NCBI RefSeq assembly: GCF_900167065.1 | Contig: NZ_FUYA01000001.1 | Span: forward strand, 434,001 to 498,000 | Direction: 5' to 3' | DNA: 64,000 nucleotides | From: Desulfobaculum bizertense DSM 18034 | Lineage (GTDB): Bacteria; Desulfobacterota; Desulfovibrionia; Desulfovibrionales; Desulfovibrionaceae | Notes under the pieces: generated by a model | The model's database searches: none | The model's input: only the letters and a program-made list of their open reading frames with translations | Told to the model about the DNA's origin: nothing | In this document: in pieces, positions 35,420 to 44,643 of the stretch | How the letters are laid out: every line of letters begins with the position of its first letter | Position numbering within the stretch: the stretch's first letter is position 1 | Made by a program: the position numbers and the translations under genes

Positions 35420-35426
35420 TCTTTGT

Positions 35427-36335
35427 TTAGGACGAGTGCGCCTCGCGGGGCGGAATAGGCTTGGAGAGAAGCTTTTTGTTGGGCCAGATGATGCCGCCAA
35501 TAATGAGCGCTGCACCGGCAAGCTGCCATGCTGCGAGCGGTTCGCTCAGAAGAACCCAGGAAAAGAAGACGGAAGTGACAGGCTCGAAACATGAGAAAAT
35601 CGAGGTGTATGTGCTGCCGACTTTTTCGATGGCCATATACATAAAGAGAATGGCGAGGGTTGTGCTGATGAGACCTACAGAGAAAGAAATAATGAGGGCG
35701 CGGCTGCTGAGGTCCAGCGGGTTGGACGGTGCTCCGGAGAGATACGTGTTTGCGGCAAAGTACGCGATGGCGGAGCTGAGAAGCACGTAAAACGTCACGG
35801 ACTGGGCGTTTTCACCTTTGAGGAGAAGTTGTCCAATGATGAAATTGAGGGCGATGCCAAGCATGCTGCTGACGGCAAGAAGGACGCCGCGATAGTCAGC
35901 GGAATGAAGGAAGGCATCACAAAAGACAAGGGCGCAGCCAGAGAAGATCAGCACAAGCGAGGTCGTGATGTTTTTGGTCAGCGGCTGCTTAAAGAGAATT
36001 GCTGAGGCAATGGCTGTCAGGGCTGGATAGCCGTAAATAATGAGCGCCGTTGTTGAGGCGGGGATGTACTTGACGGCCCCAACAAAACCAGTGCTTTGCA
36101 TGGGGAAAAAGACAGCACCAACAAGAAGGGATTTAATGAGGCCTTCTCTGCTGATGCGAAAGAGCTGCGGTCGGGCAATGGCAAAATAGACAGCGAGACA
36201 AAGCGCGCCAAAGCCAAAGCGGTACTGTAAAATCTCGAATGTCGTCATGCCGCAACCAAAAGCTAGCTTGCTCAATACAGGGAGCAGCCCGAAGCAGAAT
36301 GCCGAAATAAAGGCATAGAGCAAACCACGAGCCAT
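35427..36335 (-). CDS. EamA-type DMT superfamily exporter
   Basis: This 302-residue protein has about ten membrane segments arranged as two EamA repeats, the drug/metabolite transporter layout (RhaT/YdcZ-like). GLLPVLSKLAFG in the first repeat and the terminal ...WQLAGAALIIGGIIW in the second are typical. Such proteins export amino acids or other small metabolites; the substrate is not predictable. ATG 36335 has a GGAGGTG site; a start five codons upstream is less supported. It seems to be first in a two-gene unit with the small membrane protein. Confidence 0.88.
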   Translation of the reverse strand: MARGLLYAFISAFCFGLLPVLSKLAFGCGMTTFEILQYRFGFGALCLAVYFAIARPQLFRISREGLIKSLLVGAVFFPMQSTGFVGAVKYIPASTTALIIYGYPALTAIASAILFKQPLTKNITTSLVLIFSGCALVFCDAFLHSADYRGVLLAVSSMLGIALNFIIGQLLLKGENAQSVTFYVLLSSAIAYFAANTYLSGAPSNPLDLSSRALIISFSVGLISTTLAILFMYMAIEKVGSTYTSIFSCFEPVTSVFFSWVLLSEPLAAWQLAGAALIIGGIIWPNKKLLSKPIPPREAHSS

Positions 36336-36477
36336 TGTGAACACCTCCAAAAGGGAATCTCGTTTGAAAGAGGGGTTCTAACGCTCAAGCATGGAGACAG
36401 CAAGAGAAATTCATCTCCCAATATGGAAGAATAGCAAAGAATATTGGGGAAATAAAGATGAACTCTGCGTTGTGTGC

Positions 36478-37590
36478 TTACTCTGTCATTCGGCGGCTAA
36501 TCTCGTGGTGATTGATGAAAATACGGCTGACGTACGTCACGGTCTCCGAGAAGTTCGGAAGTTTGCCATATGGTGAATAGATACGGTCCTTGCTTTGTGT
36601 ACGACGAAGCCCGGCGTTGTAGCCTGCGGCGGCGGCAATGATGTTCCCGTTTCGCTGGCGCAGATGCTCGGCAATCATCTGAACCATTGCAGGAATGGGC
36701 TTGTTGTAGGTTACGCGTTGGTCAAAGCCGGAAAGAAAAGCGTAGTCCGCATCGTTAAAAATATCGCGTCCCTCAAGGTTTGCCTTGATGTATTCCCGGT
36801 ATTTGTCGCGGGCGTCTTTGACCTGAGTATCAAGGGCGCTGACTTTTTTGTTCTGCTGCAAGTACTGCGAGGCCTCGGGCAGAACTTTTCCTTTTGATGA
36901 GGCAACAAGAGCCTTGTGCATGAGCGTGCTTCGGCCGCCGCCAATGGCATTGCGCTTGGCTCGGGCTTTTTTCCATTCACCACGAATGTCGTAATAGCGC
37001 TTGAGCTGACCTGCCTTGTCTGTTGCCTTGTAGGGGGGCTTGGCGTGGGCGTCTTTGTCGCCAGCACAGAGCATGCCGTAGCCGCGGGCTGTGGGGGCAA
37101 TGAACTGACAGACACCAACCGCAAAGGCGCGGGAGACCGCAAACTCATAGAAAAAGGATTCGGCCATCATTTGCCCCATGATCCATGCAGGATCAACGGG
37201 GTAAATTTTTTTGTGCTGCTGCACGCCGTGCAGAATCCAGTAGCTGATGTTTGAGATGCGCTTTTCAAAGTCGATCTGCTCAAACTTTTTGCCCCAGAGG
37301 GGAACGTTGCGGCCCGCGTAGTGCGTTTGCAAAAAATCGAGGGTGGCCTTTGTGAGCTTTGTTCGCACGAGGCGCATGTCGCGTTCTGTGCTTGGTGGCT
37401 CATAGCTTTTGGGAATGATGACGTTGATGGGAGAAGTGCAGGCATCCCGGTGGGCAGAGGCCCGCAGGGTGACGGTCGTAGCTTCGGCGGAACTCGGACA
37501 ATAGCCGATGAGAGGCAGCAGCGAGGCTGCAACCATTGTGCGCAATGCACGTCGGCGGGATGGGTTTTGTGGACTCTGTACAATAGGCAT
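36478..37590 (-). CDS. Lytic transglycosylase-like protein (SLT fold), exported
   Basis: This protein of about 370 residues has a Tat-like signal (PSRRRALRTMVAASLLPLIG) near its N-terminus. The SLT core is visible: catalytic Glu in GQMMAESFFYEFAVSRAFAV, VGVCQFIAPTARGYGM, and AAAAGYNAGLRRTQS near the end, matching ES, GxxQ and AxYNAG motifs of family 1/3 transglycosylases. An insert of about 150 residues, rich in Lys, lies between the second and third motif. It should cleave peptidoglycan in the periplasm. The start is uncertain: in-frame ATGs lie at 37590, 37599 and 37602 and a GTG at 37641. Confidence 0.82.
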   Translation of the reverse strand: MPIVQSPQNPSRRRALRTMVAASLLPLIGYCPSSAEATTVTLRASAHRDACTSPINVIIPKSYEPPSTERDMRLVRTKLTKATLDFLQTHYAGRNVPLWGKKFEQIDFEKRISNISYWILHGVQQHKKIYPVDPAWIMGQMMAESFFYEFAVSRAFAVGVCQFIAPTARGYGMLCAGDKDAHAKPPYKATDKAGQLKRYYDIRGEWKKARAKRNAIGGGRSTLMHKALVASSKGKVLPEASQYLQQNKKVSALDTQVKDARDKYREYIKANLEGRDIFNDADYAFLSGFDQRVTYNKPIPAMVQMIAEHLRQRNGNIIAAAAGYNAGLRRTQSKDRIYSPYGKLPNFSETVTYVSRIFINHHEISRRMTE

Positions 37591-37702
37591 AGCCCCCATC
37601 ATATCAGAATTTTCGAAAAATCGGGAAGGGGGTGCACACATTCAGTAGCTTCGGGAAAAGAGCTGCTGGGAAAAGAATTCACATAGCGTTTTGGAATCAT
37701 AA

Positions 37703-37755
37703 AAGAAAAAAAGCGTGGCGTGACAGGAGAAAAAGCTGTCAGCCACGCGTATTTT
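37703..37755. terminator. Bidirectional intrinsic terminator at hypF end
   Basis: Arms GCGTGGCGTGACAG (37713-37726) and CTGTCAGCCACGC (37736-37748) form a long stem with one bulge, flanked by AAAAGAAAAAAA on the left and TATTTTTT on the right. On the minus strand this gives a strong T tail for hypF. Confidence 0.85.
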
Positions 37756-40119
37756 TTATTCAGAACTTTTTTTTCGCAGAAGCGCCTGCCCGTATGCGGC
37801 CTGTCCTAAAGAGATGCAGGCATCACCGGGGGGGAGCTGAGTGTGTGTTAGGGGCGTTATCCCCCGTTTTAAAAGGGAATGTGGAAGGCGTTCTGCCAAA
37901 GTCTTGTTCATAAGGACTCCGCCAGTCAGCCCCACATGGGAAATGCCAGTGCTGAGGGCAAGGGACTGGGCGGCTTCTGCCAGAGATATGACGAGTCCCT
38001 GATGGAAACGTCGGCTGATGGTGGATCGGGATTCACCATTTTGGGCGTCGTGGAAGGCCTGCTGAAAGAGCTTGAGGGATTCAAAGATAGCAGGGTGCCC
38101 GTCTGGGCTTGAGCGAAGTTCGCAAAGATAGGGCTTGTGTACCTGAACGTCGCGCATGGTGCCCTGTGCGGTTTCGAGGAGAATAGCGGCCTGAGCTTCG
38201 TAATCTATGCTGGAGCAGAGGCCAAGGATGGCTGCCACCGCGTCGAAAAGTCGACCGCAGCTTGTGCTGGTGGGGCTGTTGAGCTGTTTTTTGAGCATGG
38301 AAAGGACGAGGGGCTGTTCTTTCTTGTGCGCGGAGGTCCACGGAAGAGTGCCGGGAATATCCTCGCCAAGCGCAACGAGGGCACTCAGTGCGAGTCGCCA
38401 CGGTTCGCGGATTGCACGCTCGCCACCAGGCAGGGGGAGGGGCTGAAAGTGCGCGAGGCGGGTGTGGGTGCAGGCTTCGTTGTCAACGAGGAGGAACTCA
38501 CCACCCCAGAGAGTTCCGTCTTCGCCATAGCCTGTGCCATCAAGGGCAAGAATGATGGCTTGGCCAGAAAAGGCGTTTTCTGCCATGACTGCGTGCGCGT
38601 GGGCAATGTGGTGCTGGATGGCACAGTGCGGTGTTCGGGACTCCTCAGTTGCCCAGCGGGTGCTCATGTAGTCCGGATGCAGGTCGTGGACCACGAGTTC
38701 TGGGCTTGTCTGGAGAATGGCAGGCAAGTGCCCTGCGATTTCCTTGAAAAAGGAAAAGGTTTCCAGATTTTCCATAGTGCCAATGTGTTGGCTCACGAAA
38801 GCCTGATCGCCCTTGGTGACACAGAGTGTGTCTTTGAGTTCTGGTCCGGTACCAAAAACACTTGGTCCGGCGTGATCGAGAAAGATGGGCCGGGGCGTAA
38901 AGCCTCTGGCCTTGCGGTAGAACAACGGCTGCGGGCCGTCGGAGCCTTCTATAACGCGCATGACCGAGTCGTCACAGCGGATGAGAATGTCCCTGTTATG
39001 AAGGACGAAAAAGTCGGCAATGCTTCCGAGACGGTTTATGGCTTCGCGGTTCCCAATGCTGATGGGTTCAGAACTGAGGTTGCCAGAGGTTGCGACCAGC
39101 GCGGGAATGGCCCCTTTGGGCAGAAGCTTCTTGTAGAGGAAAAAGAGAACGTGGTGCAGCGGGGTGTACGGCAGAACAAGGCCAAGGTCAGGAGTATCCG
39201 GGTTGAGTTCTGGTGCAAGGGGAGAGCTTGGCGTGCTGAGAATAACAATGGGGCGTTCTATGCCAGAGAGCCAGCGTTCTTCTTCATCAGAAATGGTGGC
39301 GATTTGGCGGGCCGTGTCCATGTCTGGAACCATAACCGCAAGAGGTTTCCCATAGCGGTTTTTCCGCTGGCGGAGTGTCTGGACTGCTTCGGACGACCGG
39401 GCGTCACACATGAGGTGGAAGCCACCCAGCCCTTTGACAGCCAGAATTTTTCCTTCGGCAAGGGCACGGGCTGCGGCTGGAAGTGAAGGCTCTTTGCGGT
39501 AGAGTTCCTTGCCCGCGTTGTCCGTCATCCAGACTTCTGGGCCACACTTGGGACAGGCGTTGGGCTGGGCATGGAACCGGCGGTCTAGCGGATTGGTGTA
39601 TTCCTCGGTGCAGCTTTCGCACATCGGGAAGCAGGCCATTGATGTTTTGTCGCGGTCATAGGGAATGGAGCGGGTGATGGTGTAGCGCGGTCCACAGTTT
39701 GTACAGTTGGTGAATGGGTAGAGGTAGCGGTGATTTTTGATGTCGAAAATATCGTTAAGGCAGTCCGGGCAGGTTGCAACGTCTGGGCTGATAAGCACGG
39801 AGTGCCCTTCACCGCCCGTCGACTGGAGAATCTCGAAGGCGTCTTCGGATTCAAGCGGAGGAATTTCTGCCATGTCGCAGGTCACAATACGGGCAAGTGG
39901 AGGGAGTTCTTCTCGTAGAGCCGTGGCGAATTCGGCGCATTCGCTGCTCTTTCCCTGTATTTCAATAATGACACCCTCGGGGCTGTTGCGCACGTTTCCG
40001 GTGAGTCCTGCATGGAGGGCAATGCGATAAATAAAGGGGCGGAAACCCACCCCCTGCACCGCACCGGTGATGGTATAGCGATGACGAAAGAGTGCAGGGG
40101 AAGAAAGCTGTGTCGGCAT
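37756..40119 (-). CDS. hypF: Carbamoyltransferase HypF, [NiFe] hydrogenase maturation
   Basis: This 787-residue HypF has all modules: an acylphosphatase domain (about 10-100, GAVQGVGFRPFIYR), a zinc-finger pair (CPDC, CTNC, CESC, CPKC; about 115-200), a YrdC-like domain (LAVKGLGGFHLMCDA) and a C-terminal Kae1-like domain with HHIAHAHAVMAE and ILALDGTGYGEDG. It transfers the carbamoyl group to HypE as the precursor of the cyanide ligands of the NiFe site. It lies 22 bases downstream of the DUF362 gene. No other hyp or hydrogenase genes are in the window. Confidence 0.96.
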   Translation of the reverse strand: MPTQLSSPALFRHRYTITGAVQGVGFRPFIYRIALHAGLTGNVRNSPEGVIIEIQGKSSECAEFATALREELPPLARIVTCDMAEIPPLESEDAFEILQSTGGEGHSVLISPDVATCPDCLNDIFDIKNHRYLYPFTNCTNCGPRYTITRSIPYDRDKTSMACFPMCESCTEEYTNPLDRRFHAQPNACPKCGPEVWMTDNAGKELYRKEPSLPAAARALAEGKILAVKGLGGFHLMCDARSSEAVQTLRQRKNRYGKPLAVMVPDMDTARQIATISDEEERWLSGIERPIVILSTPSSPLAPELNPDTPDLGLVLPYTPLHHVLFFLYKKLLPKGAIPALVATSGNLSSEPISIGNREAINRLGSIADFFVLHNRDILIRCDDSVMRVIEGSDGPQPLFYRKARGFTPRPIFLDHAGPSVFGTGPELKDTLCVTKGDQAFVSQHIGTMENLETFSFFKEIAGHLPAILQTSPELVVHDLHPDYMSTRWATEESRTPHCAIQHHIAHAHAVMAENAFSGQAIILALDGTGYGEDGTLWGGEFLLVDNEACTHTRLAHFQPLPLPGGERAIREPWRLALSALVALGEDIPGTLPWTSAHKKEQPLVLSMLKKQLNSPTSTSCGRLFDAVAAILGLCSSIDYEAQAAILLETAQGTMRDVQVHKPYLCELRSSPDGHPAIFESLKLFQQAFHDAQNGESRSTISRRFHQGLVISLAEAAQSLALSTGISHVGLTGGVLMNKTLAERLPHSLLKRGITPLTHTQLPPGDACISLGQAAYGQALLRKKSSE

Positions 40120-40141
40120 AGGCTGTCCTTGGGCTGGGAGG

Positions 40142-41071
40142 TTATCGGAAGTGCGCGCAGAGCCGCTTGAGCGCGCTCAGGGCAAGTCGGGAAGGACGGA
40201 AACTCACAGGTTTGAGGATATGTGGAACGATGAAGGCATCGCAGGGGAAGGCGTCAGGCTGTTCCAGAGGGAAGCAGAGGTCTTCAAGGGAGGCTCCGGG
40301 GATGCCACGCTCCACAGCTTCGGCCCACAGGGTCAGGTCGCGAGGCTCAAGGCCGAGCATGTGGGCAATGCAGGTGTCCAGTGCCACGGGATTTTCGGAA
40401 AGTGCGAGAAAGCCAAGCTCAAGGGCTTCGCCGTCAGTCGGACCTGTTTTGTGCATGCAGGTGACGCCGTCCAGCAGGTTTATGCTGGGAGGGAGCATGT
40501 CGCCAATGTCAAGAATCATGGCTTCAAAACGGTTTTCGCATTCTCCATAACGGCTGTGAGCGATGGCTTTGCGAATTCCTGTGACGCAGCCAAAAAGGTT
40601 TTTGACAGCAAGGCTGAGGCGCATCTGGCAGTGGGCCTTGAGTCGGGGAAGATTAAAAATGCGGTCCGCCTCAAGAGCCTTGCGCGAGACGCCAATCTGC
40701 GCAGAAAAGGAAAGTCCTCTGGAGGCTGGTTCATTAAGCGTTTCGACACGAAGCCCCAGAGGGGCGAGAGCTGACTGGAGACCTGTTTTTTCTGCGACAA
40801 GCGCCGCAGAGCCAAAGGCTGGAGAATCTGCAACTGTCACGTCTGCATCATGGTCGAGGGCATAGGCGCAGACTGCCGCTGCGAGTGCTGGCTCGGTGCA
40901 GGCGAGGGGATTCTTTCCTGAAACAAGGTTGGGTTTGACAAGAATTCGTTCTCCAGGGCGCACAGCAAGACCTGTTGCCGCAAGGAGAGACTCGAGACGC
41001 TCCTCAAGGCATTTTTTTTCATAATCCCGGCAGGATGCAAGGGCCACGCTGGCAGTCTTGGGGTATGGCAT
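40142..41071 (-). CDS. DUF362 domain protein
   Basis: This protein of about 309 residues has the DUF362 layout: RILVKPNLVSGKNPLACTEP near the N-terminus, DADVTVADSPAFGSAA, NLPRLKAHCQMRLSLAVKNL, and LLDGVTCMHKTGPTDGE. Unlike many relatives it lacks a C-terminal ferredoxin region. DUF362 proteins occur in anaerobes, often near hydrogenase or iron-sulfur genes; function is unproven. ATG 41071 has no ribosome site but lies just after TATAAC, so leaderless expression is possible; the open frame extends further upstream to 41242 without a better start. Probably an operon with hypF. Confidence 0.8.
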   Translation of the reverse strand: MPYPKTASVALASCRDYEKKCLEERLESLLAATGLAVRPGERILVKPNLVSGKNPLACTEPALAAAVCAYALDHDADVTVADSPAFGSAALVAEKTGLQSALAPLGLRVETLNEPASRGLSFSAQIGVSRKALEADRIFNLPRLKAHCQMRLSLAVKNLFGCVTGIRKAIAHSRYGECENRFEAMILDIGDMLPPSINLLDGVTCMHKTGPTDGEALELGFLALSENPVALDTCIAHMLGLEPRDLTLWAEAVERGIPGASLEDLCFPLEQPDAFPCDAFIVPHILKPVSFRPSRLALSALKRLCAHFR

Positions 41072-41522
41072 AAAAAGCACGTTATACCGGGCTGTGAAGC
41101 CTTGCAAGTCCTGCACTTTTTTGTGCGGAAACTCTGTGCTGGCGCGAAGTTGCGGCGAGTTTTTGGGGAGTCTGCCCTGGCAAAAAAGAAAAAAGAGCTG
41201 CTTTCCAACACGAAAAATTCCTTGAGACCCAAAGGCTTGCATGTTTTCTTTGTGAAAGAAATCGCGAGGAACTGTCGCCGTTCAGGGCGCAGGCATCATC
41301 TCTGGGAGTGCGACAAAAAGAGCCTGTAATCCTGTTCAAAAATATGAAATTGCGGTGCTTCAAAAAAAGTAAAGAATGGTGTTACAGATTCTTTTGGATG
41401 TCTTGAGAATATTTTTTGTTTGTGACTGCTTGTGGTGATCGGTGTCGCGTGACTGTCGTATGAGTGACGTTACAGGCGCTTGGCGCAGTACATGAACTTT
41501 TTGCGTCTCGAAGGAATGTATC
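41072..41522. other. Divergent intergenic region before the signalling block
   Basis: These 451 bases separate the leftward DUF362 gene from the rightward histidine kinase. A minus-strand TATAAC lies just upstream of the DUF362 ATG. In front of the kinase I see the AAGGAA ribosome site but no convincing promoter. ORFs here are antisense or in-frame extensions without homology. Confidence 0.4.
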
Positions 41523-43010
41523 ATGTGGAACAGGCTCTCTTTACGTGGACACATCTTTTTTCTGCTTTTTTCCTTGGTTGGCATAACGGTGGCCGTTGGG
41601 CTGATGGCGCTGTGGTATGCCCTGCGCGTGGATGGCATCATGACAACCGTTGTGAACAGGAGCACTGCGGCAATGCGGGCTTCGGAGGAGCTGACCATAG
41701 CCCTTGTGGAGCAGAAAGGCATTACGACCTATTATTTTCAGGACCGGGACCCGCAGTGGCTGGAACGGCTGTCGCAAAAGAACCAGAATTTTCGGCAGTG
41801 GCTGGATACCGCGATGAAGGGAGACACTGGGCCAGAGGGGATGCGTCTTCTCCAGTCCATTGACACCTCCTACGAAAACTATGTGCAGGCCCGCGATACC
41901 GTGCTGGAGCGCTACCGGGCCGGGGCAGAGGAAGAGGGCACTGCCCTGCATAAACTTATTCGTAGCCAGTTTGCGTCACTTTTGGACCTCTGTCAGGACT
42001 ATCGCCATATTCATGAAACAGCTCTCGCTCGGTCCAACAAAGATATCGCAGGTCAGCTGGAGGCGGTTCGTAACGCTTCGCTTGCCACAATGCCTGCTGT
42101 GGTGGTGCTCGGAATTTTTTTGGCGTGGGTGATTGTCCGCATGATTTTACGCCCCATTCGCCAAATGGCAGACCAGATGAATGTACGCCCCGGCGTGCCG
42201 TTGCGGCCCGATGATATTTCTGATCTTGGGATTCGTGTCCGGGGGCTTTTGGATGATGTGGACAGTACCCACGATCAGCTTGAACGCAGTCAGGAGTCGC
42301 TCAAACAGTCCGAAAAATGGGCACTGACAGGCAAGCTGGCAGCGGGCGTCGCTCACAGCATTCGCAATCCGCTGACCTCGGTAAAGATTCGCCTCTTTTC
42401 GCTGGGGCGAAGTCTGCGCCTGAATGATGACCAGAAAGAAGACTTTGAGGTCATTACCGAAGAGATTCGGCACATCGACGGTATCGCCCGAAACTTTCTT
42501 GAGTTCTCCCGTCCGCCAAAACTTCAGATACAGGACGTGGATGTTTCGGACATTGTGGAAAGTGCGCTGACGCTTTTGCGGCATCGACTGGATTCGTATG
42601 AAGTCGACATTGTGCACAATCGTTCAGAGAAGAGTCTGCCTATTCATGGCGATCCAGATCAGCTGAAAGAAGTGCTGGTCAATCTGCTCATTAATGCCTG
42701 CGATGCAATGGGCCGCGGTGGGTCGATTACGCTCTCGGCAGAGAAGGGCTATGTGCGTCCAATGGGAGACATTGTGACGCTCAAGGTCAGGGACACCGGA
42801 CCGGGTATTTCTGAGCAGCACCTTTCCCGGCTTTTCCAGCCCTTTTATTCCTCCAAGGAAGAAGGCACAGGTCTTGGGCTGTCCATTGCCAAGCGGATTG
42901 TGGAGGAGCACAACGGGACCATTACTGTAAAGTCTCGCCTTGGTGAGGGAACAACATTTACCATAACGCTTCCAGCACAGGAGAAAGGAACGTGGCATCG
43001 ATTCTCATAG
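41523..43010 (+). CDS. Membrane sensor histidine kinase (NtrB/AtoS-like)
   Basis: This 495-residue kinase has TM1 at about 9-33, a helical periplasmic sensor of about 150 residues, TM2 at about 188-210 and a HAMP-like linker. The kinase core has the H-box GVAHSIRNPLTSVK, N-box LLINACDAM, G1 DTGPGIS, F-box FQPFYSS and G2 GTGLGLSIA. The H-box subtype is that of kinases pairing with sigma-54 activators, and its end overlaps by 19 bases the response regulator gene that follows, so the two form a cognate pair. The signal is unknown. Confidence 0.93.
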   Translation: MWNRLSLRGHIFFLLFSLVGITVAVGLMALWYALRVDGIMTTVVNRSTAAMRASEELTIALVEQKGITTYYFQDRDPQWLERLSQKNQNFRQWLDTAMKGDTGPEGMRLLQSIDTSYENYVQARDTVLERYRAGAEEEGTALHKLIRSQFASLLDLCQDYRHIHETALARSNKDIAGQLEAVRNASLATMPAVVVLGIFLAWVIVRMILRPIRQMADQMNVRPGVPLRPDDISDLGIRVRGLLDDVDSTHDQLERSQESLKQSEKWALTGKLAAGVAHSIRNPLTSVKIRLFSLGRSLRLNDDQKEDFEVITEEIRHIDGIARNFLEFSRPPKLQIQDVDVSDIVESALTLLRHRLDSYEVDIVHNRSEKSLPIHGDPDQLKEVLVNLLINACDAMGRGGSITLSAEKGYVRPMGDIVTLKVRDTGPGISEQHLSRLFQPFYSSKEEGTGLGLSIAKRIVEEHNGTITVKSRLGEGTTFTITLPAQEKGTWHRFS

Positions 43011-44425
43011 TTGATGATGACGCCCAGCTGAATCAAAGCTTTGGGCGTTTGCTGCGACAGGAGGGCTATGACGTCTTACAGGCTCCATCAGCCGAGGAAG
43101 GCATTCGTGTTGTGGAGCAGAACTGTCCTGATCTTGTGATTATGGACGTGCGGCTTCCGGGGATGACTGGCCTTGAGGGCTTTACGGTCATGCATAAGCA
43201 CGAGCCTCGGCTTCCGGTGATTATTATGACGGCGTTCGGCACCACGGAAACTGCTATTGAAGCGACCAAGCTTGGTGCCTTTGACTATGTGCTCAAGCCT
43301 TTTGATGTTCCGGACCTTTTGGCTTTGGTTGAGCAGGCTCTTGATGCGGGGCGCTTTATGCGAACCCGGGTCGATGTGGACGCTGCACCAGAAAGTGATT
43401 CTCCCTATGCGCTGGTCGGGCGAAGCCCTGCCATGCAGGAAGTCTACAAGGCCATTGGCCGGGTTTCGCAGACAGACGCCACAGTTTTGGTGCGTGGAGA
43501 ATCCGGGACAGGCAAGGAACTGGTGGCGCGGTCTATTTATCAGCACAGCGGCCGTACGGAAAAACCGTTTATCGTTATCAACTGTGTGGCGATTCCTGAA
43601 ACGCTGCTGGAGAGCGAACTGTTTGGCTATGAGAAAGGCGCATTCACTGGCGCTGTGAGCCGACGGGTGGGCAAAATTGAGCAGGCCGATGGGGGCACAA
43701 TCTTTCTGGATGAGATCGGCGACATGCCGTTTACCATTCAGGCAAAGCTGTTGCGCCTGCTCGAAGAGAAGAGTGTCGAGCGGCTGGGCGCGGCCCGGGC
43801 GCATTCCGTTGACGTTCGCATTATTGCCGCGACGAACCGAGACCTTGAGGCCGCTGTTCAGGAAGGACGTTTTCGGGAAGACCTGTATTATCGGCTCAAG
43901 GTGGTTACGCTGAACCTGCCCCCCCTGCGCAGCAGGGAAGGGGACGTGGACTTGCTGGCGGAGCATTTTCTTTCCCGGCATGCGCGGGAGCTGGAGACGC
44001 ATAATCCGGGCATGACGCCAGAGGCTTTGCAGATTCTGGAGCAGCATGTGTGGCCGGGCAACGTGCGCGAGCTGAATAATGCCATGCACAAGGCTTTGAT
44101 CTTTTCGCGGGGGTGTCCGGTGACTCCTGAGAATGCGCATCAGGCCCTGTATGGTGAAGAGGATGTTCACCCTGCGGCAAAGGAAGACGTGGGGAGTCTG
44201 GCGCGAAAATGGATTGTGCAGCAGCTGACCACCAAAAAGGAAGGGCACTGTTTTGATACGATCATCGACTACTTTGCAAAAATTGCCATCTCTGAGGCGC
44301 TTCGGCTGACTGAGGGGAACCGGGCGCAGGCGGCAAAGCTTTTAGGCATGTCGCGGCCCACTTTGCTTTCTCGAATAGATCGCTATGATATTCAGATAGA
44401 TACACTCATTTCCAGAGACGAGTGA
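42992..44425 (+). CDS. Sigma-54-dependent response regulator (NtrC family)
   Basis: This 477-residue regulator has a receiver with D8-D10 pocket and phosphoacceptor D52 (VIMDVRLPG), T80-region MTAFGT and K in YVLKPF. An AAA+ domain carries [14 protein letters not shown] and [10 protein letters not shown], and a Fis-type helix-turn-helix ends the protein ([20 protein letters not shown]). The GTG start lies inside the kinase gene after AGGAGAAAGG. Phosphorylated by the upstream kinase, it should activate sigma-54 promoters. The candidate promoter at 44616, just downstream, is the obvious target. Confidence 0.94.
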   Translation: MASILIVDDDAQLNQSFGRLLRQEGYDVLQAPSAEEGIRVVEQNCPDLVIMDVRLPGMTGLEGFTVMHKHEPRLPVIIMTAFGTTETAIEATKLGAFDYVLKPFDVPDLLALVEQALDAGRFMRTRVDVDAAPESDSPYALVGRSPAMQEVYKAIGRVSQTDATVLVRGESGTGKELVARSIYQHSGRTEKPFIVINCVAIPETLLESELFGYEKGAFTGAVSRRVGKIEQADGGTIFLDEIGDMPFTIQAKLLRLLEEKSVERLGAARAHSVDVRIIAATNRDLEAAVQEGRFREDLYYRLKVVTLNLPPLRSREGDVDLLAEHFLSRHARELETHNPGMTPEALQILEQHVWPGNVRELNNAMHKALIFSRGCPVTPENAHQALYGEEDVHPAAKEDVGSLARKWIVQQLTTKKEGHCFDTIIDYFAKIAISEALRLTEGNRAQAAKLLGMSRPTLLSRIDRYDIQIDTLISRDE

Positions 44426-44471
44426 CCCCGGCCAGACAAGGAGAGAATTCCTCTTTATGTTGTGATGTGAA

Positions 44472-44509
44472 TTGTGCGCTTTCTCACAAACTTTTTTACA
44501 CTGTGTAAA
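44472..44509. promoter_or_regulatory. Two dyads upstream of the candidate sigma-54 promoter
   Basis: TTGTGCGCTTTCTCACAA (44472-44489) and the perfect palindrome TTTACACTGTGTAAA (44495-44509) lie about 130-170 bases upstream of the predicted start site at 44643, a usual distance for enhancer sites of sigma-54 activators. The first also resembles Rex/CRP sites. Confidence 0.4.
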
Positions 44510-44535
44510 ATATCTTAACGAAAAATCCGAATACA

Positions 44536-44571
44536 CCGCGACTTTGCTTTTCTGCAGAGTCGCGGTTTTTT
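44536..44571 (+). terminator. Intrinsic terminator after the sigma-54 regulator
   Basis: An 8-bp stem CCGCGACT/AGTCGCGG (44536-44543 with 44558-44565) is followed by six T residues. It separates the kinase-regulator pair from the downstream operon. Confidence 0.9.
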
Positions 44572-44615
44572 GTTGTCTGACGGGTGCTTAGAGGTTTTTA
44601 AAACTTTTGTGCATT

Positions 44616-44632
44616 TTGGCACGAAGGATGCT
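44616..44632 (+). promoter_or_regulatory. Candidate sigma-54 (-24/-12) promoter
   Basis: TTGGCACGAAGGATGCT matches the sigma-54 consensus TTGGCAC-N5-TTGC(A/T) at all but one position, with correct GG to GC spacing. Transcription would start near 44643, right at the ATG of the next gene. Confidence 0.6.
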
Positions 44633-44643
44633 CATGCAAAAGC

